From assembly GCA_963580455.1 (NCBI GenBank), contig OY756968.1, positions 21,917,996-21,981,995 on the forward strand: 64,000 nucleotides of DNA, in the 5' to 3' direction. Shown here one piece after another: positions 12,572 to 23,900 of the stretch. Made by a program: the position numbers and the translations under genes. Source of the stretch: Euonymus europaeus. Its lineage: Eukaryota > Streptophyta > Magnoliopsida > Celastrales > Celastraceae. The notes beneath the pieces are model-generated. The model made no database searches and was not told the DNA's origin. It saw only the letters and a program-made list of their open reading frames with translations. Numbering within the stretch: the stretch's first letter is position 1; every line of letters starts with the position of its first letter.

Positions 12572-13090
12572 TTGGTAATGGATAATAGCAAATGTGGCAG
12601 AAATGTGATGCTAGGGAGATTGTGAAGCAGCTCTCCAACATAGTCATTTCTCGACAGATGAGGTTCTCATCAGATACATGACTGGACTTGCCTTTAGCAG
12701 AAAAATTCTCCGGAATTTCGCCTTCACTAGCTTATGCATCAACAGATTCTGTGATGCTCTATATTTTTAATTTCATCAATTTGAGCATCAAGAACAGTCC
12801 TACCTTTACTCTTCAAGTTCTGTGCCTCTGCAGTAATAGATTCTTCAGTAATGACGAACAGAAACTGTGGCAGAGAAGCGATTCTAGGGAGATTGTGAAG
12901 AAGCTGCCCAATAGAGTCCTTCTCTTGACATGGTCCCACCCTGCATGTTGTCAGATATATTACTGGGAAAATCAATTGAAATTTTACCTTCGCCCGCTGA
13001 TGCATTGACAGAGTCTGTGTCACTCGAATGCTTATTCTCATCAACTCATGAAGGTCCTACCTTTACTCTCCGAGTTCTATTCTTATGTTT
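12572..13090. repeat. Degenerate ~265-bp tandem duplication inside the copia remnant
   Basis: The block at about 12572-12845 is repeated at about 12847-13090. Shared landmarks in the same order are CTAGGGAGATTGTGAAG (12612, 12886), a CTTC-C-CT---CT-ATGCAT segment (12722, 12989) and CCTACCTTTACTCT (12799, 13054). It lies downstream of the gag frame in element orientation. Confidence 0.65.
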
Positions 13091-13650
13091 TCCCTTAGAT
13101 TCTTTCTGGCTCGACCTTTCTCTAACAATCAAACTGTCACCAGTTTGCACTTGCATTTCACTACTCCGTTGATGGTTTTTGGACTTCAAGGCTCCAACAA
13201 CATCCTCAAGAGAAATTGTATCCCTACCGCGATTCAAAATGGACAAACGTTTCATAGGACTTAGGCAATAAATGTAAAGAACTTCGCCTTGAGATACAAC
13301 TTATTTGACAGATTTTTCACCATGCAAAGAGACTCGAGTCTGAGCCATATCTCAGCCGTCGACTTCATCTTTGCAACCTCTCTTAGCACCTGAATACTAA
13401 GACTGAGAATCAAGGTATTATATGCCCTTTTGAGCACCTCCTCCTTCTTCTTAGTATCTTGAGTGTCCGGTAATTTTTAGTCACCGCCAAGTGCCTCATT
13501 AAGATCTAAGTTATCTAAGTGAGCCAAAATCTTCATCTTCCATAACCCAAAATCATTCATACCATCAAACTTCTCAATATCTATCCAAAAAGTAAATGCA
13601 GCAATCTCACAGGACTTTTCTCAAACACACAATGTGCACTAGCAAATATT
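13046..13650 (-). pseudogene. copia Gag (UBN2-type) pseudogene
   Basis: The minus strand reads WIDIEKFDGMNDFGLWKMK, then ILAHLDNLDLNEALGGD, a stop, and on through LKRAYNTLILSLSIQVLREV to an open stretch starting MKRLSILNRGRDTISLEDVV. These are the standard landmarks of copia Gag (the FDG..(N/F)..W..M..L start and the GRDTLSLEDV motif). At least two in-frame stops break it and the CCHC zinc knuckle is missing, so it is dead. Confidence 0.8.
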
Positions 13651-14344
13651 CACAATTTGTAGACTACATAAACCCTTTCCAAATCAGCACATTAACAATC
13701 CTAGCTAAGGCCCAATACTGGCCAACCAAACTCCGATATCAATTTGTAGTGAAATAAGCAGAATAATACGAGCATACAATTTATCTAGAGCAATCAATCT
13801 AGCCCGATTAAGAATTAATAGGAATTTTCCGAAAAAGTAAATAACACACTAAATTAATCTGGCTCAGCCTCAATACGAGAACCTACGTCCAACAATTGTC
13901 CACTATAATTTTTGCAAGAGTTTACAAGTACACGATTACAAGATCAGCACCTTAAGGACTACCCCTCTCTATTTCTCTTTCTTTTCTCTTTCTTTTCCCC
14001 TCTCTCAGCCTAAAACCCTAAGCCAAAAGTCGTTAATTGATTTCAATTCGCGACTTTATATTAGCATATCTCTGCAAACTGTCCGGACAATCTAAGTGGC
14101 TGTCCGAACAGTTGGGAAGGAGATTCACACTGCCTCGCGACAAAGCACAAACTGTCTGGACACCTTAATGAAGTGTCCGACAGTTGCTTCAAAAACAATG
14201 GCAAACTCAAGCCATTATCTCACAAAATTCGTATACAGACGTCTGCATGTAAGACTCACTCCATATATATTTAAATATTTAATTTTAGCTTGGAGGACAT
14301 CTGGATATATGAAGCTAGCTAGCCAGCAGCTCCCCAATTAACTA

Positions 14345-14580
14345 CTCTACAATATTGCCCGGGCATACGGCCGAGCGATATCCACCTTGTCATAAGCTTT
14401 AATTGATGAACTGGAGGTTGTGAGTTCAAACCCTCGTAGAGACATTCGAGCACTTTTGAAGGAGCGGGTGGTCCCTATCGTGTGGTTGCATATCTTGCGA
14501 CTTGCATTTGACAGTCATTCCTAGGTCTGTTAGAAGGGTTTCGATTTCTCGACCCCAAACCGAACTACTATACAATATTA
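14345..14580 (+). mobile_element. SINE-like unit with Pol III box B
   Basis: A perfect box B match (AGTTCAAACCC, 14423-14433) lies in a tRNA-derived-looking context beginning near GCCCGGGCATACGG. The 3' end is not obvious and I found no target duplication, so the borders are approximate. Confidence 0.45.
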
Positions 14581-14880
14581 ATTCAAATAATTTCCTATTA
14601 CCAAGCCCTTCAAAAAAAAAGTTACTCGCAACTATTTGAAGGAGAGACAAATCAAGATGACCTGAAAGCAAGTAAAAAAGAAGAAGTAGGCCATTCATAT
14701 CTACAATGTCTTCTTTGGAAAAAAACAGAAAAATTAAATTCAGAAAGATGCTTTTACAATCATCGATAATTGCACACAACTCTTGGCCTTATTGCACATA
14801 TGATTACATTAATATTCCCCACAAAAGAGAAACTACTGGTTTTACTAGTTAAACCAAACCCTACTTCTAAGCACTATAAT

Positions 14881-14906
14881 CTATATATATATATATATAT
14901 ATATAT
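14881..14906. repeat. (TA)n microsatellite
   Basis: A run of alternating TA of about 25 bp. The surrounding 14581-15018 is AT-rich with no other feature seen. Confidence 0.95.
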
Positions 14907-15018
14907 GTCATAATACATTGATAATTGAACACTAATTATGTTACTCTCACAAACATACTCTCTTTTTCTCATAAAAATTACTCTTATTAAAAAGTGGATG
15001 TCTAGCGATATGAACTAG

Positions 15019-15894
15019 CTAGATAGTGTCTGCAGTGGTCAGATCTTTATGGGTTCTCATGGATATATAATCGGATGGCGTACTACTAGTAGTACTACTC
15101 CCTCCATGATCACAATCGTCACCAGATGATGGTGAGGAAGAAGCAGCAAGGCCTAGTTGACCAGGGGAAGGGTTTGGCTTTGGTGATGGAGGAGTAGATG
15201 GACCTGCAGGAGGTCGTCTCTTTCCATTGGAACTCGTTGATGATGAAAACGTTGTTTCACTGGGACTGGATGGAGGTGATGATTTTGGAGATGGTGGTGG
15301 AGTTTTAGTTGGCCTCATTTCATAGTTACTACTTATCATCTCTTGCTTGCATGGCTTCTCTGAGGCAAGGCCTAGTTGACCAATGGAAGGGCTTGGCTTT
15401 GGTGATGGAGGAGTAGATGAACCTGCGGGTGGTCGACTCTTTCCATTGGAACTCGTTGATGATGAAAAAGTTATTTCTTCGGTTGGAGGTGATGATTTTG
15501 GAGATGGTGGTGGAATTTTAGGCGGCCTCCTGTCATAGTTACTACTCATCATCTCTTGCTTGCATGGCTTCTCTGAAGTACAAGTATCATGAATATATGC
15601 AGGTATCGTGATTTCTCCAGTTTGGTCAGGATTTCCATAGATGGAAATTATTATAACTCCGAGGCTCAAGTCAGTACTTGAAACACCTAAAAATCATCGG
15701 AACACAAATTTCATATATTCTCAATGGATTAATATTGTTGAAATCAAACCTTATGAAGATGAAAAAGTGAATTAAGAGAGCAAAAATGAACAAGTTTAGG
15801 TACCTCGTAAAGGTCTTGCTTGAGCAACAATGGCTAGAAGAGCAAGAATTACAAAAGAAGTGGTGAGAAAGAGAGAAGTCACCTTCATCATCAT
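15019..15894 (-). CDS. Secreted Pro/Ser-rich protein with two ~71-residue repeats; candidate peptide-hormone precursor
   Basis: Two exons, 15894-15804 and 15686-15019, giving 252 residues in frame. Residues 1-26 form a clear signal peptide (MMMKVTSLFLTTSFVILALL, cleavage expected after VAQA). Residues 68-138 and 139-211 are two copies of one unit: SEKPCKQEM, a PPPSPKSSPP block, a Ser-rich stretch with SSNGK, then RPPAG(S/P)STPPSPKP and GQLGLA. There is no transmembrane segment after the signal, so it should be secreted to the apoplast. I do not recognise a named family. The conserved RPPAGPSTPP core preceded by basic GKRR resembles, only loosely, CLE (RxxPxGPxP), PIP (SGPS) and CEP (Pro-rich) precursors. 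A hydroxyproline-rich wall protein is the main alternative. A TATA box lies 60 bp upstream of the start codon. Confidence 0.75.
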
Positions 15895-15953
15895 CACACT
15901 CTTCACAGTTCTTAGTTCTTGGGTGTAAGAAAAAAGGAGTGATCAACTTAGTT

Positions 15954-15961
15954 TATTTATA
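15954..15961 (-). promoter_or_regulatory. TATA box of the secreted repeat protein gene
   Basis: TATAAATA on the minus strand, 60 bp upstream of the first ATG (15894). It would place transcription start near 15925-15930 with a short 5' UTR. Confidence 0.55.
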
Positions 15962-16027
15962 GGCAAAGCATAAGTGCCTTTTATTAGTGTTTTTTTTAAA
16001 GAAAAATGGAGTGCTTTCTATTAGGTA

Positions 16028-16446
16028 AGAGCACCCATAATGGTGCAAATATCTCATTCCTATTAAAATTTAAAATATGTCACATCTCTATACACAAAAA
16101 ATAGCCAAATATTCGTTCACATGAGCAAAAATACGTCTTTTAATACAATTACATCAATAAAAAATTAAATTTTTATACATTTTTCTCTCTCAATATTTAT
16201 CAAACATCTACTATTTCATTCTCTCATCCATTTTTTAACAAAATTATAGCAAAATCAATATTTAGTCTCACATCTTTTATAAAAATTCTTGTCACATACT
16301 TATTTATATCATCAAAACACATTTTTCGATACAATCATATTAACAAAATACATCTCCCAATATAATAATATCAACAAAAACACATATTCTCATCCCCACT
16401 CATATATTATCTAATCTCCATAAAAATACACTGTTGTGAATCCTCC
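16028..16446. mobile_element. MITE with ~20-bp imperfect terminal inverted repeats
   Basis: The left end AGAGCACCCATAATGGTG pairs with the reverse complement of the right end, GGAGGATTCACAACAGTG. The 400-bp interior is AT-rich and non-coding. The GAGCACCCACAATGGTG-type end is common in plant MITEs. Confidence 0.5.
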
Positions 16447-16944
16447 AGGTGTTGGTATCAAAGCTTCCTTCTTCTTTTTTATGTTATTAACTACAAATAA
16501 TAGTAATATAATGTGACAATCTCTACAGATTGTGCCGTCATTTGATGGGACACATATTGTTATTTTAATTAATTAATACTAATTAAACTAGGGACGAACC
16601 CGTGCAATGCACATGATATAATATCAAAAGAATTGATTTCTATTTTTTTAGTAAAAAAAGTAAAAATTAGAGAGGATTTAATAACTATTTTCATACAATT
16701 AACTGCTAAGTGAACATAGCACTTGAGAGGCTCTTAATCCTCAATTATTGCAATTATATTACACAAATAATAATAATAATTTAAAAGCAATTGATCTTTC
16801 CATTCATGACTGGTATGACTAGTTTGCTTTGGGATGTGTAATAAGTGCTATGTAACTAAACCTTTGACTGCAATCCGCGTAGAAAGTAAAAACACTCAGT
16901 TGCCCTAAAATTCCATGTGCTAAAAATGTTTCCTCCACACATGG

Positions 16945-17100
16945 GCTAGTTTGTTAAGCTAGTGGTCTAAATGGTTATTCATCACCAAAAGATCATGGAT
17001 TCGAGAGCCGCCGGACTTTTTAAAAATGAATGCGTGAGAGAATGATGAGTTATGGGCCTAACTCAGAATTTACAGTTCTCTGTGAGCAGTAAAAAAAAAT
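16945..17100 (+). mobile_element. SINE-like unit with A-rich tail
   Basis: A box-B-like sequence GGATTCGAGAGCC (near 16996-17009) sits about 50 bp after a TTAAGCTAGTGG box-A-like stretch, and the unit ends near a run of nine A (17091-17099). This is the layout of tRNA-derived SINEs; the borders are approximate. Confidence 0.4.
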
Positions 17101-17607
17101 CCATCATAGTTCCATTGAATTTCTTTCATGATTTTAATTCTATATGGTTGTTGTTCATGTACTTAGTTGTTGATCATGTACTTAATGACTTCAATTCTTA
17201 CCGAAAATAATATCTCTTGTGAGTACGTGTTTGATTTTGACTCAACTTATTTTCTGGTCGGATTGAAAACTTTTATATACATAGATATGAGAGTCCGAAT
17301 TTAGACATATATTTTATATATATATATATATATATATGTTAACTGCTAAAATGATAAATTTGTGTGACGTGGTTTCCATTAAAAAATATAACGAGTGCTT
17401 TGGTGGGGACTGTAATTAATTATGTTTGTATGGACGTGTGGCATTAGATTTGCTGGTACGAGATTACAGATATTATATATATGCATGCACTAATGAAAGT
17501 GGCATTACCTTTACTATTAATGACAAATAACAATTTTCTTAGTAAGAAACAAATTAATGCCACTATTATGTCACAACTTTATGGATTGTTCAAAATTTGA
17601 AGACAGA

Positions 17608-17990
17608 CTGTTAGAACTATGACCGAGTCTGGATTCTACATCTCACATGGACTGTGTCAAGTTTGTGGCACTTATATATTAGACCCAAATTATTTATATC
17701 AAATCACATGGTGGAGGCTCAATTTGATGTTAAAACTCCACATGTGCGTGGCGTGTGAAGCTCAAGTCTGAGACACGACCCACACACGTGCGGGGGTGTT
17801 AGAACTGTGTCCAAGTCTGGGTTTTACATCTCACATCGGTTGTGTCAAGCTTGTGGCACTTGTACATCTTATCATCGAGCATGTGATTTTCAACCACATA
17901 TTCGCACAGCCAACCCATATTGAGTGTTGGTTGGGTGATATGTGCGGAGTGAGTGGACTAGGTCCAAGCTATTTGTATCACATACAACTT
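17608..17990. repeat. ~190-bp degenerate tandem repeat starting TGTTAGAACT
   Basis: TGTTAGAACTATGACCGAGT at 17609 is repeated as TGTTAGAACTGTGTCCAAGT at 17799. Both are followed by CATCTCACAT, GTGTCAAG and TGTGGCACTT in order and then a CCAA-CTATTT-TATCA block. The second copy has extra sequence (about 17870-17950). The TGTTAG start and 'cacatcgg' motif recall LTR or TRIM ends, but no TG...CA pair was confirmed. Confidence 0.6.
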
Positions 17991-19083
17991 TGAATATTGA
18001 ATTGAAATTAGCACTGTAAACTGCCCCTCAATTCACATATTTATTGCAACCGATGGATATTATATATTGTGAGTTTATATTTAACAGTTTATTTTTTATA
18101 TTCAATTTATTAGATTGAATATAACACATTTATGCTTTTTTAAAAAAAAAAAATTTATAATCTCAAAATGCTACTACTGCTGTAAGCCACTAATACAATG
18201 GAGATCCAATAATTGTCTCTCCTTTTATTTCCCATATAAAAATTGATGATCAAGATCAATGCTAGCTTTATGCACAGACTTCGAGAGTAGTCTTTTGGTG
18301 GGTCGTGCCTGATCGTTTTACGGGACCAAAAACTGTCTTAATTAAGGGCTATGATTATTTCACGTGGTGTGAGACCCACCACTAACATCTAAACATGTTG
18401 AACATATTTTTATATTAAAATTACCAGTTGGAAACTAACAGAATTGTTATTGCTAATTATCAAAACGGGCTCCACTTTTACACTATTTACAGTATCATTG
18501 ATTGCAAAAGGTTATTTTGCTTCACAAAGAAGCGCTATTATTGCTTCGCAATTGTTATCTCCTCTCTTTTTGTTGAAAAATTCATCACGAAGGTGGCAGC
18601 ACAAGAATCCGATCTCACGAAGATTATCAATGTCGTCTAGGTTAGGGTTTAACAAGAGTGGGCTACTCCTTTACATAACTTTTTTAGCGAGAATTACATT
18701 ACAAAAACCATCTTTGTTTATTACAATTACATAACTAAAGAATCGTAAATCAACTTTCGACAGAAAGCTTTGAATCCTGATATCGAATGTGAAGTGCTTT
18801 GCCTTCAATTGATAATTGGATATTCTTTTCTAATTGTGGCTTAATTTGCAAAAGATTGTCTATTAAAGAAAATCACCTAAATGGACTAATCACAGTCACT
18901 TTTCTGCATATTATCTACTCATCACATTTGGCCAGGCAATTGCTAGCTGGTTTACCTGGTTTGTAGTTTCTGCTGCAAATCTAGTCGGAAGGTGTTGACA
19001 TACATTTTCCTATGTATATATTTCTTTTCTAGTTTGTCTGTTTTCTCTTTTATTTTTGGTGTTGTTATGCAGTGCATTTGTTT

Positions 19084-19320
19084 TCTACAAGAAAATGCTC
19101 AATTACTGACGAAACTCCCATTTTATTATATACCAATTGATGGCTGACGTATTACCGACGAAATATTTGCTGATCATTTTTGTCACTGGTAATTTTTGGT
19201 GCCAAGTGTGGCGCGGGATTTTACTATATATTATCGATGGAAATTCCATCAGTAAATGAAAAATTATCGACGGATTTAATCATATTTACCGACGGAAATA
19301 TTTCCGTCGGTAATTATTCT
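19084..19320. mobile_element. CACTA-like end with ACCGACGGAAA subterminal repeats
   Basis: A terminal-like CTACAAGAAAAT (near 19087) is followed by clustered subterminal motifs of the type TTACCGACGAAAT, TCGACGGA and ATCGATGGAAATTCCATC, ending with a perfect 28-bp palindrome at 19286-19313 centred on AAATATTT. CACTA elements have CACTACAAGAAAA ends and repeated subterminal motifs like these. The other end and the 3-bp target duplication were not found. Open frames at 19464-19809 are unassigned. Confidence 0.5.
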
Positions 19321-20164
19321 AATTTTTCAGAAATTGAATGATGCCCGCTTAAACCCTAGCGCAACCCCTCTTCCTCCTCATCTCCTATACCTGCCTCCTT
19401 TGTTCATGTTCTTCCTGTCAAAAAGGGCATTCAACGCATCAATGCCATTTGTACCAGTTCTTGCTAACATCGGATTTGCGGCATCATTGAACCTACTCCT
19501 CTATTAGTCCCTCCAAGAAACTCCGATTCGATAGCATCTACAGCAGCGAAAAAGGCAAAAACAATAAGAACTCCTTCTAGATCTATGGCAATCAAAATCG
19601 TGGGTTGGTTTGGTATATGCTTCTTGACTCTGCTGATTGTCTTATTCTTGGGATCATTTTCTTCCGTCAGGTTCTGCTGGGATTTGTTGCTTGGGTTTTC
19701 TCGATTTCTCTTTTGTTTTTGTTTTTGCTTTGTTACTTGTGGACGCATTTCTTTGTGTGCAAGTTTTGTTTATAGTTTAAGTTCTTATTTTTCCGTGTCT
19801 TTTGTGTAGATAGCTAGATTATTAGCTTCTCTTGTTGCGTGTTTGTATGTTGGTTTAGCTTCAATCCAATAGTGATTATGTAAACCTAATTAGGGAATGA
19901 TAAAAAAACTCGTCTTTTTTCCTGGGTGTTGAACTCCATCCAAATGATTGACGATGTTTGAGACCTTAAAAAAAAGAAATTCTCCCATTAAACCCTTAAT
20001 TAATATGAAATGTTGGATGTCAAGTGGATCATATATGATATTTATAATCAATGATTAAAACACATGTTGCACTGATATAAGATAAAAATGAGTTATATTT
20101 TGGTTGGATGTTGCATTGCTTAGGAAGGAATGGCTCGTTGTAGTTGAATTCTGAAGTTGAAAAA

Positions 20165-20395
20165 AATTGGTTTAATTTAAAATTTATATTTATATTTTGT
20201 TAGATTTTATGAATTTAATAAAAAAATTTCAAAATAAAAATTAAGCTATACATACAATGTCTTTCGATTTATATTTAATAATCCAGAATTTTCATGACTA
20301 AATAAAAAAATACATTATTAAATTTATAAAATCGATAAAATATAAAAATAATTTTTAAAATTAAAATGATATTATTTTTGACTCCATAATTGAGC
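20165..20395. mobile_element. Degenerate copy of the foldback MITE family
   Basis: The segment has the family pattern ATTTTATGAATTTAATAAA on the left and AAATTTATAAAATCGATAAAA on the right, with the TTATTTTTGACTCC edge. A second fragment lies at about 21780-21970 (AATATATTATTGAATTCATAAAATCGAT). Both are truncated relative to the copies at 30486 and 42491. Confidence 0.4.
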
Positions 20396-20649
20396 TACAC
20401 CGTACCGGGCTCTGCTCGGGCACTCCCATTTAAAATGCTTTGGGCCTCCTGCCGAATAATTCCAGGAACAAAAACTGTCTCTCTTTAACGAGTGGTGGAT
20501 TTTGCTTTAATCACTCGAAGGCTCCACAAGGACCACAACTGCAAATACAAATTCTACTTGACATTTATTTAGAGCAAGAAAATTATTTTGGGTGAAAAAA
20601 CTGCACACATCAGAAAGTGTAAGATTAAACTGAGGATGATGAAAGTGCA

Positions 20650-20757
20650 AGTGAGCCTGCGTTTGAATGACAATCATTGTGCATATATGGATCAATCTTC
20701 CTAAAATTGAAGTGGATTCGAATCCCTCCATCCTCGATTCTCCTAAAAAAAAAAACT
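20650..20757 (+). mobile_element. SINE-like unit with box B and A tail
   Basis: A box-B-like GATTCGAATCC (20715-20725) is followed after about 20 bp by a run of 11 A (20745-20755). The upstream border is uncertain and no target duplication was found. Confidence 0.4.
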
Positions 20758-21243
20758 CAGTTCGGTTGCATTATTTAAAATTGATGTATTATTATATTAG
20801 TTTTTATTCTATCTCTTTCACTGATTTCTCTCTCCACAAACAATAAAAATGAATGATGATGAGTTGGCAAGAATGATGGGTTTGATCCTTGGCCATCTTT
20901 GTTTGGGAATATTTATTAATAATTATTAAATAAATAATTGAGCTATTTATCAATGTAATTATCATGTGTTAACAAGTAGAAAAGGGCTGATATGGTTAAA
21001 TAAGTAAATAAAAACATATTGGAAAATTGTTCGTTTTATTTTATAAAAAATGGAGTTATTTATCAATTTATGCTATTTATCCATTATTTTAAAAAATTAT
21101 TATTATTATTAATGTCAATTGATTATTATTTAATATGGTACTTTTTATTTCGACTTATAATAATAGTTATAAATACTTACTTTAAAATAATAAAAAAATA
21201 GTTGTACAAAAGAATTTTTAAATGATTTAGAGTGTGATTTATA

Positions 21244-21539
21244 CTCTCTCCGTTCCTATTTGATAGACTCATTTGTTTTTCACACAGATTAAAAAAATTC
21301 AATTAATATCATTCAAACAATAAATTTAATTGATTTTCTTCTTAATATATACCCTTCAAGTACTTCACTCACACTTTATTATTGCTAGAGCTTAATGTCA
21401 TTTGTTAATAAAGATGTACAATAACTGATGATAGATTAATAAACTAGTGATTTTTTACTTATTGCCAATAAAGAAGTGAGTTATTATGAAGGACAAATCA
21501 AAAATAGAAAGTGAGACTATCAAATAAGGACGAAGGGAG
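21244..21539. mobile_element. Stowaway MITE with intact TA target duplication
   Basis: It starts CTCTCTCCGTTCCTATTTGA and ends in the inverted form CAAATAAGGACGAAGGGAG. It is flanked on both sides by TA (21242-21243 and 21540-21541), the Tc1/mariner target site. Confidence 0.85.
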
Positions 21540-22534
21540 TACATTCTAAAGTGTTTGATGTGTGAATGTATTATTTGAGAAACAGTAAATTTCTTAACAG
21601 TGTGCAAAAACTAACATTTAGAGTTTTTATTAAAAAAATTATATTGTGGGTGGCCAAAAGCAATGTCACTAATGGTCTATTAGTTAACGCTCTTTGGACA
21701 CAAATACCCAATAAATATCTTTATTTATACACACATATATACAGATTTTCTCTCATGTGCACATAAAATATGAGGTACAAGACATTTTCTTAAAAAATTG
21801 AAAAATTAAATTACATTTCATACACATTTGGGGTTGCATTTAATTTTTTTTTCCAAACAAAAAATATATTATTGAATTCATAAAATCGATCCAATATAAT
21901 TATTAAATACATATTTATGATAATGTACAAAATAAAAAAATGTTCAAAAATATTTTGAATATTTTATTATAATGTGTGTGGACACTTTTGTAATAATGTA
22001 AATAGTTAATAAACATTCCTTTTGAAACATGAAATGTGACATGCTTTAGTGGTAAGAATTTTCCTTCTCTTAAGAGATTTCATGAGTTTGAAACTTGTTG
22101 AAAACATATTATTTGAATTAAATTGACACCCTGTCGAGTTCAAGCGATAACTGCACGGTTCTCACAAAAATAATCGGTTCGAAAAAATACCGATTTATAT
22201 ATATTGGATATGACTAAATATGAGGATGGTCACTGGTTGAACCGATCCGACTAAACGGTCAGATTTTTAAAACCTTATTGGATAACATTATTAGAAACGA
22301 AATCCAACAAGATGAATGACATTATTAGAAACGAAATCCAACAAGAAGAATAACATGATCAGATACAAGAGAGTGAGACGCAACTCAAAAACGTTTTTGA
22401 TTTGTCTCTCGTGTGTAGAGGTGAACACCAAAATCGATGGTGCAAAAGCCCTCAATTTTTAATTAGGATCTACTTTAATTATTATTTATTACCTTCATGT
22501 GTTGACCTAATTTCCCACTTATTCGACCAACTAA

Positions 22535-22734
22535 NNNNNNNNNNNNNNNNNNNNNNNNNNNNNNNNNNNNNNNNNNNNNNNNNNNNNNNNNNNNNNNNNN
22601 NNNNNNNNNNNNNNNNNNNNNNNNNNNNNNNNNNNNNNNNNNNNNNNNNNNNNNNNNNNNNNNNNNNNNNNNNNNNNNNNNNNNNNNNNNNNNNNNNNNN
22701 NNNNNNNNNNNNNNNNNNNNNNNNNNNNNNNNNN
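22535..22734. other. Assembly gap of exactly 200 N
   Basis: The run is exactly 200 N, suggesting an arbitrary gap length, and abuts a (CT)n tract. No coding claim should cross it. Confidence 0.99.
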
Positions 22735-22749
22735 CTCTCATCTCTCTCA

Positions 22750-22837
<88 letters not shown>
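22735..22837. repeat. (CT)n microsatellite at the gap edge
   Basis: About 100 bp of CT dinucleotides with rare interruptions (CTCAT, CTAT), ending in GTGTGTG. It probably continues into the gap and caused it. Confidence 0.97.
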
Positions 22838-22841
<4 letters not shown>

Positions 22842-23414
22842 ATGGAACTTTTAATGGCTCTCTTAGTTTTGGTATTTGCATGTTGTATTATCCAACTTGG
22901 GGAAGACACATAAGTGCTCATGTGATTAAAATTAGACACATAGTTCCAATAAAATAAAACTGTCATATAAGTAAAGCACCTGTTTTTCATATAGATGTCT
23001 CATTTAAAAATTAATATTTTATATAATCTCATATTTGTCATTCTTCATCAATAGACATAAATTTAGGAAATACTTAAATCGAAGACATCTCTTCTCCATT
23101 CCCAGTGCTGCCAATGCCACTGTCCACCACCGTCACTATCGCACCTCCACCATTGTCGCACCTCCACCACCATTTTTTATTTTTCTTCTTCTTGTTAGAT
23201 CTGAGATGTATATGAGGTCTGAGATTATATTTGGAGGCAAAATGAAAATCTTCTTTTGTCTTCATCTTGTTACATCTGATTTCATAATTTGAGTTCATAT
23301 ATGAGATCGTACAATTATATATTTTTATATGTTTTTATATAATGTTTAATGTATTATTATTTTGTTATCATAATCTGTTATGATATACGAGATCATAATA
23401 TATTTCAATGACAC

Positions 23415-23900
23415 TATTTAGGGTTTATGATTAAGGATTTGGGGTTTAATGTTTATAGCTTAGGGTTTAGGGTTTCGAGCATGTCAAAAATAGTTTAGGG
23501 TTTCGAGATTGTACAGTTATATTTTACTGTTTTGATATCATAATATGTTATGAAACCTGAGATCAAAATCTGTTTCAATGTTACTATTTAGGGTTTATGC
23601 GTTAGGGGTTTAGGGATTATAGTTTAAGGTTTGGAGATCGTTAGAATCATATGTTAACGTTTCAATGTTACTGTTTTGATATCATAATCTGTTTCAATGT
23701 TACTATTTATGTTTTAGAGTTTAAGATTTATGATTTAGGGGTTAAGACTTGGGGTTTAGGGTTTATAAATCGTACATATATATGGTTACTATTTCAATAT
23801 TACTGTTTTTAGATCATAATATGTTATGATATCTGAGATTATAATTTGTTTCAATGACACTGTTTTATGTTTAGGATTTAGGGCTCAACGTTTAGAGATC
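23415..23900 (+). repeat. Degenerate telomere-like TTTAGGG/TTAGGGTTTA tract
   Basis: Scattered repeats of TTTAGGGTTT, TTTAGGGTTTCGAG and variants (GGATTTGGGG, TTAGGGGTTA) occur over about 480 bp, interspersed with repeated segments containing 'atcataatatgttatga' and 'tgtttcaatg'. It is too degenerate to be a telomere and is better called an interstitial telomere-like minisatellite. Confidence 0.7.

Larger units (their letters stand above)
12480..14210 (-). mobile_element. Truncated Ty1/copia retrotransposon remnant
   Basis: Read on the minus strand, an LTR-like segment (about 13750-14200) is followed by a primer-binding-site-like sequence near 13726-13745 (TTGATATCGGAG, compare TGGTATCAGAGC for initiator Met tRNA). 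A gag frame then runs down to about 13046. No protease, integrase or reverse transcriptase is present and no second LTR was found. The LTR-like part holds two related CTGTCCGGAC/CTGTCTGGAC motifs near 14079 and 14150. Confidence 0.72.

Noticed and set aside
14345..14580. Functional tRNA gene
   Set aside because: Only box B is convincing; no cloverleaf can be folded around it, which fits a SINE better.
22402..22990. Open frames of 70-146 codons crossing or abutting the N run
   Set aside because: They consist of unknown residues and Leu-Ser or Arg-Glu repeats from the (CT)n tract, so they are artefacts.
23415..23900. True telomere
   Set aside because: Repeats are degenerate and flanked by ordinary sequence on both sides, so it is interstitial.
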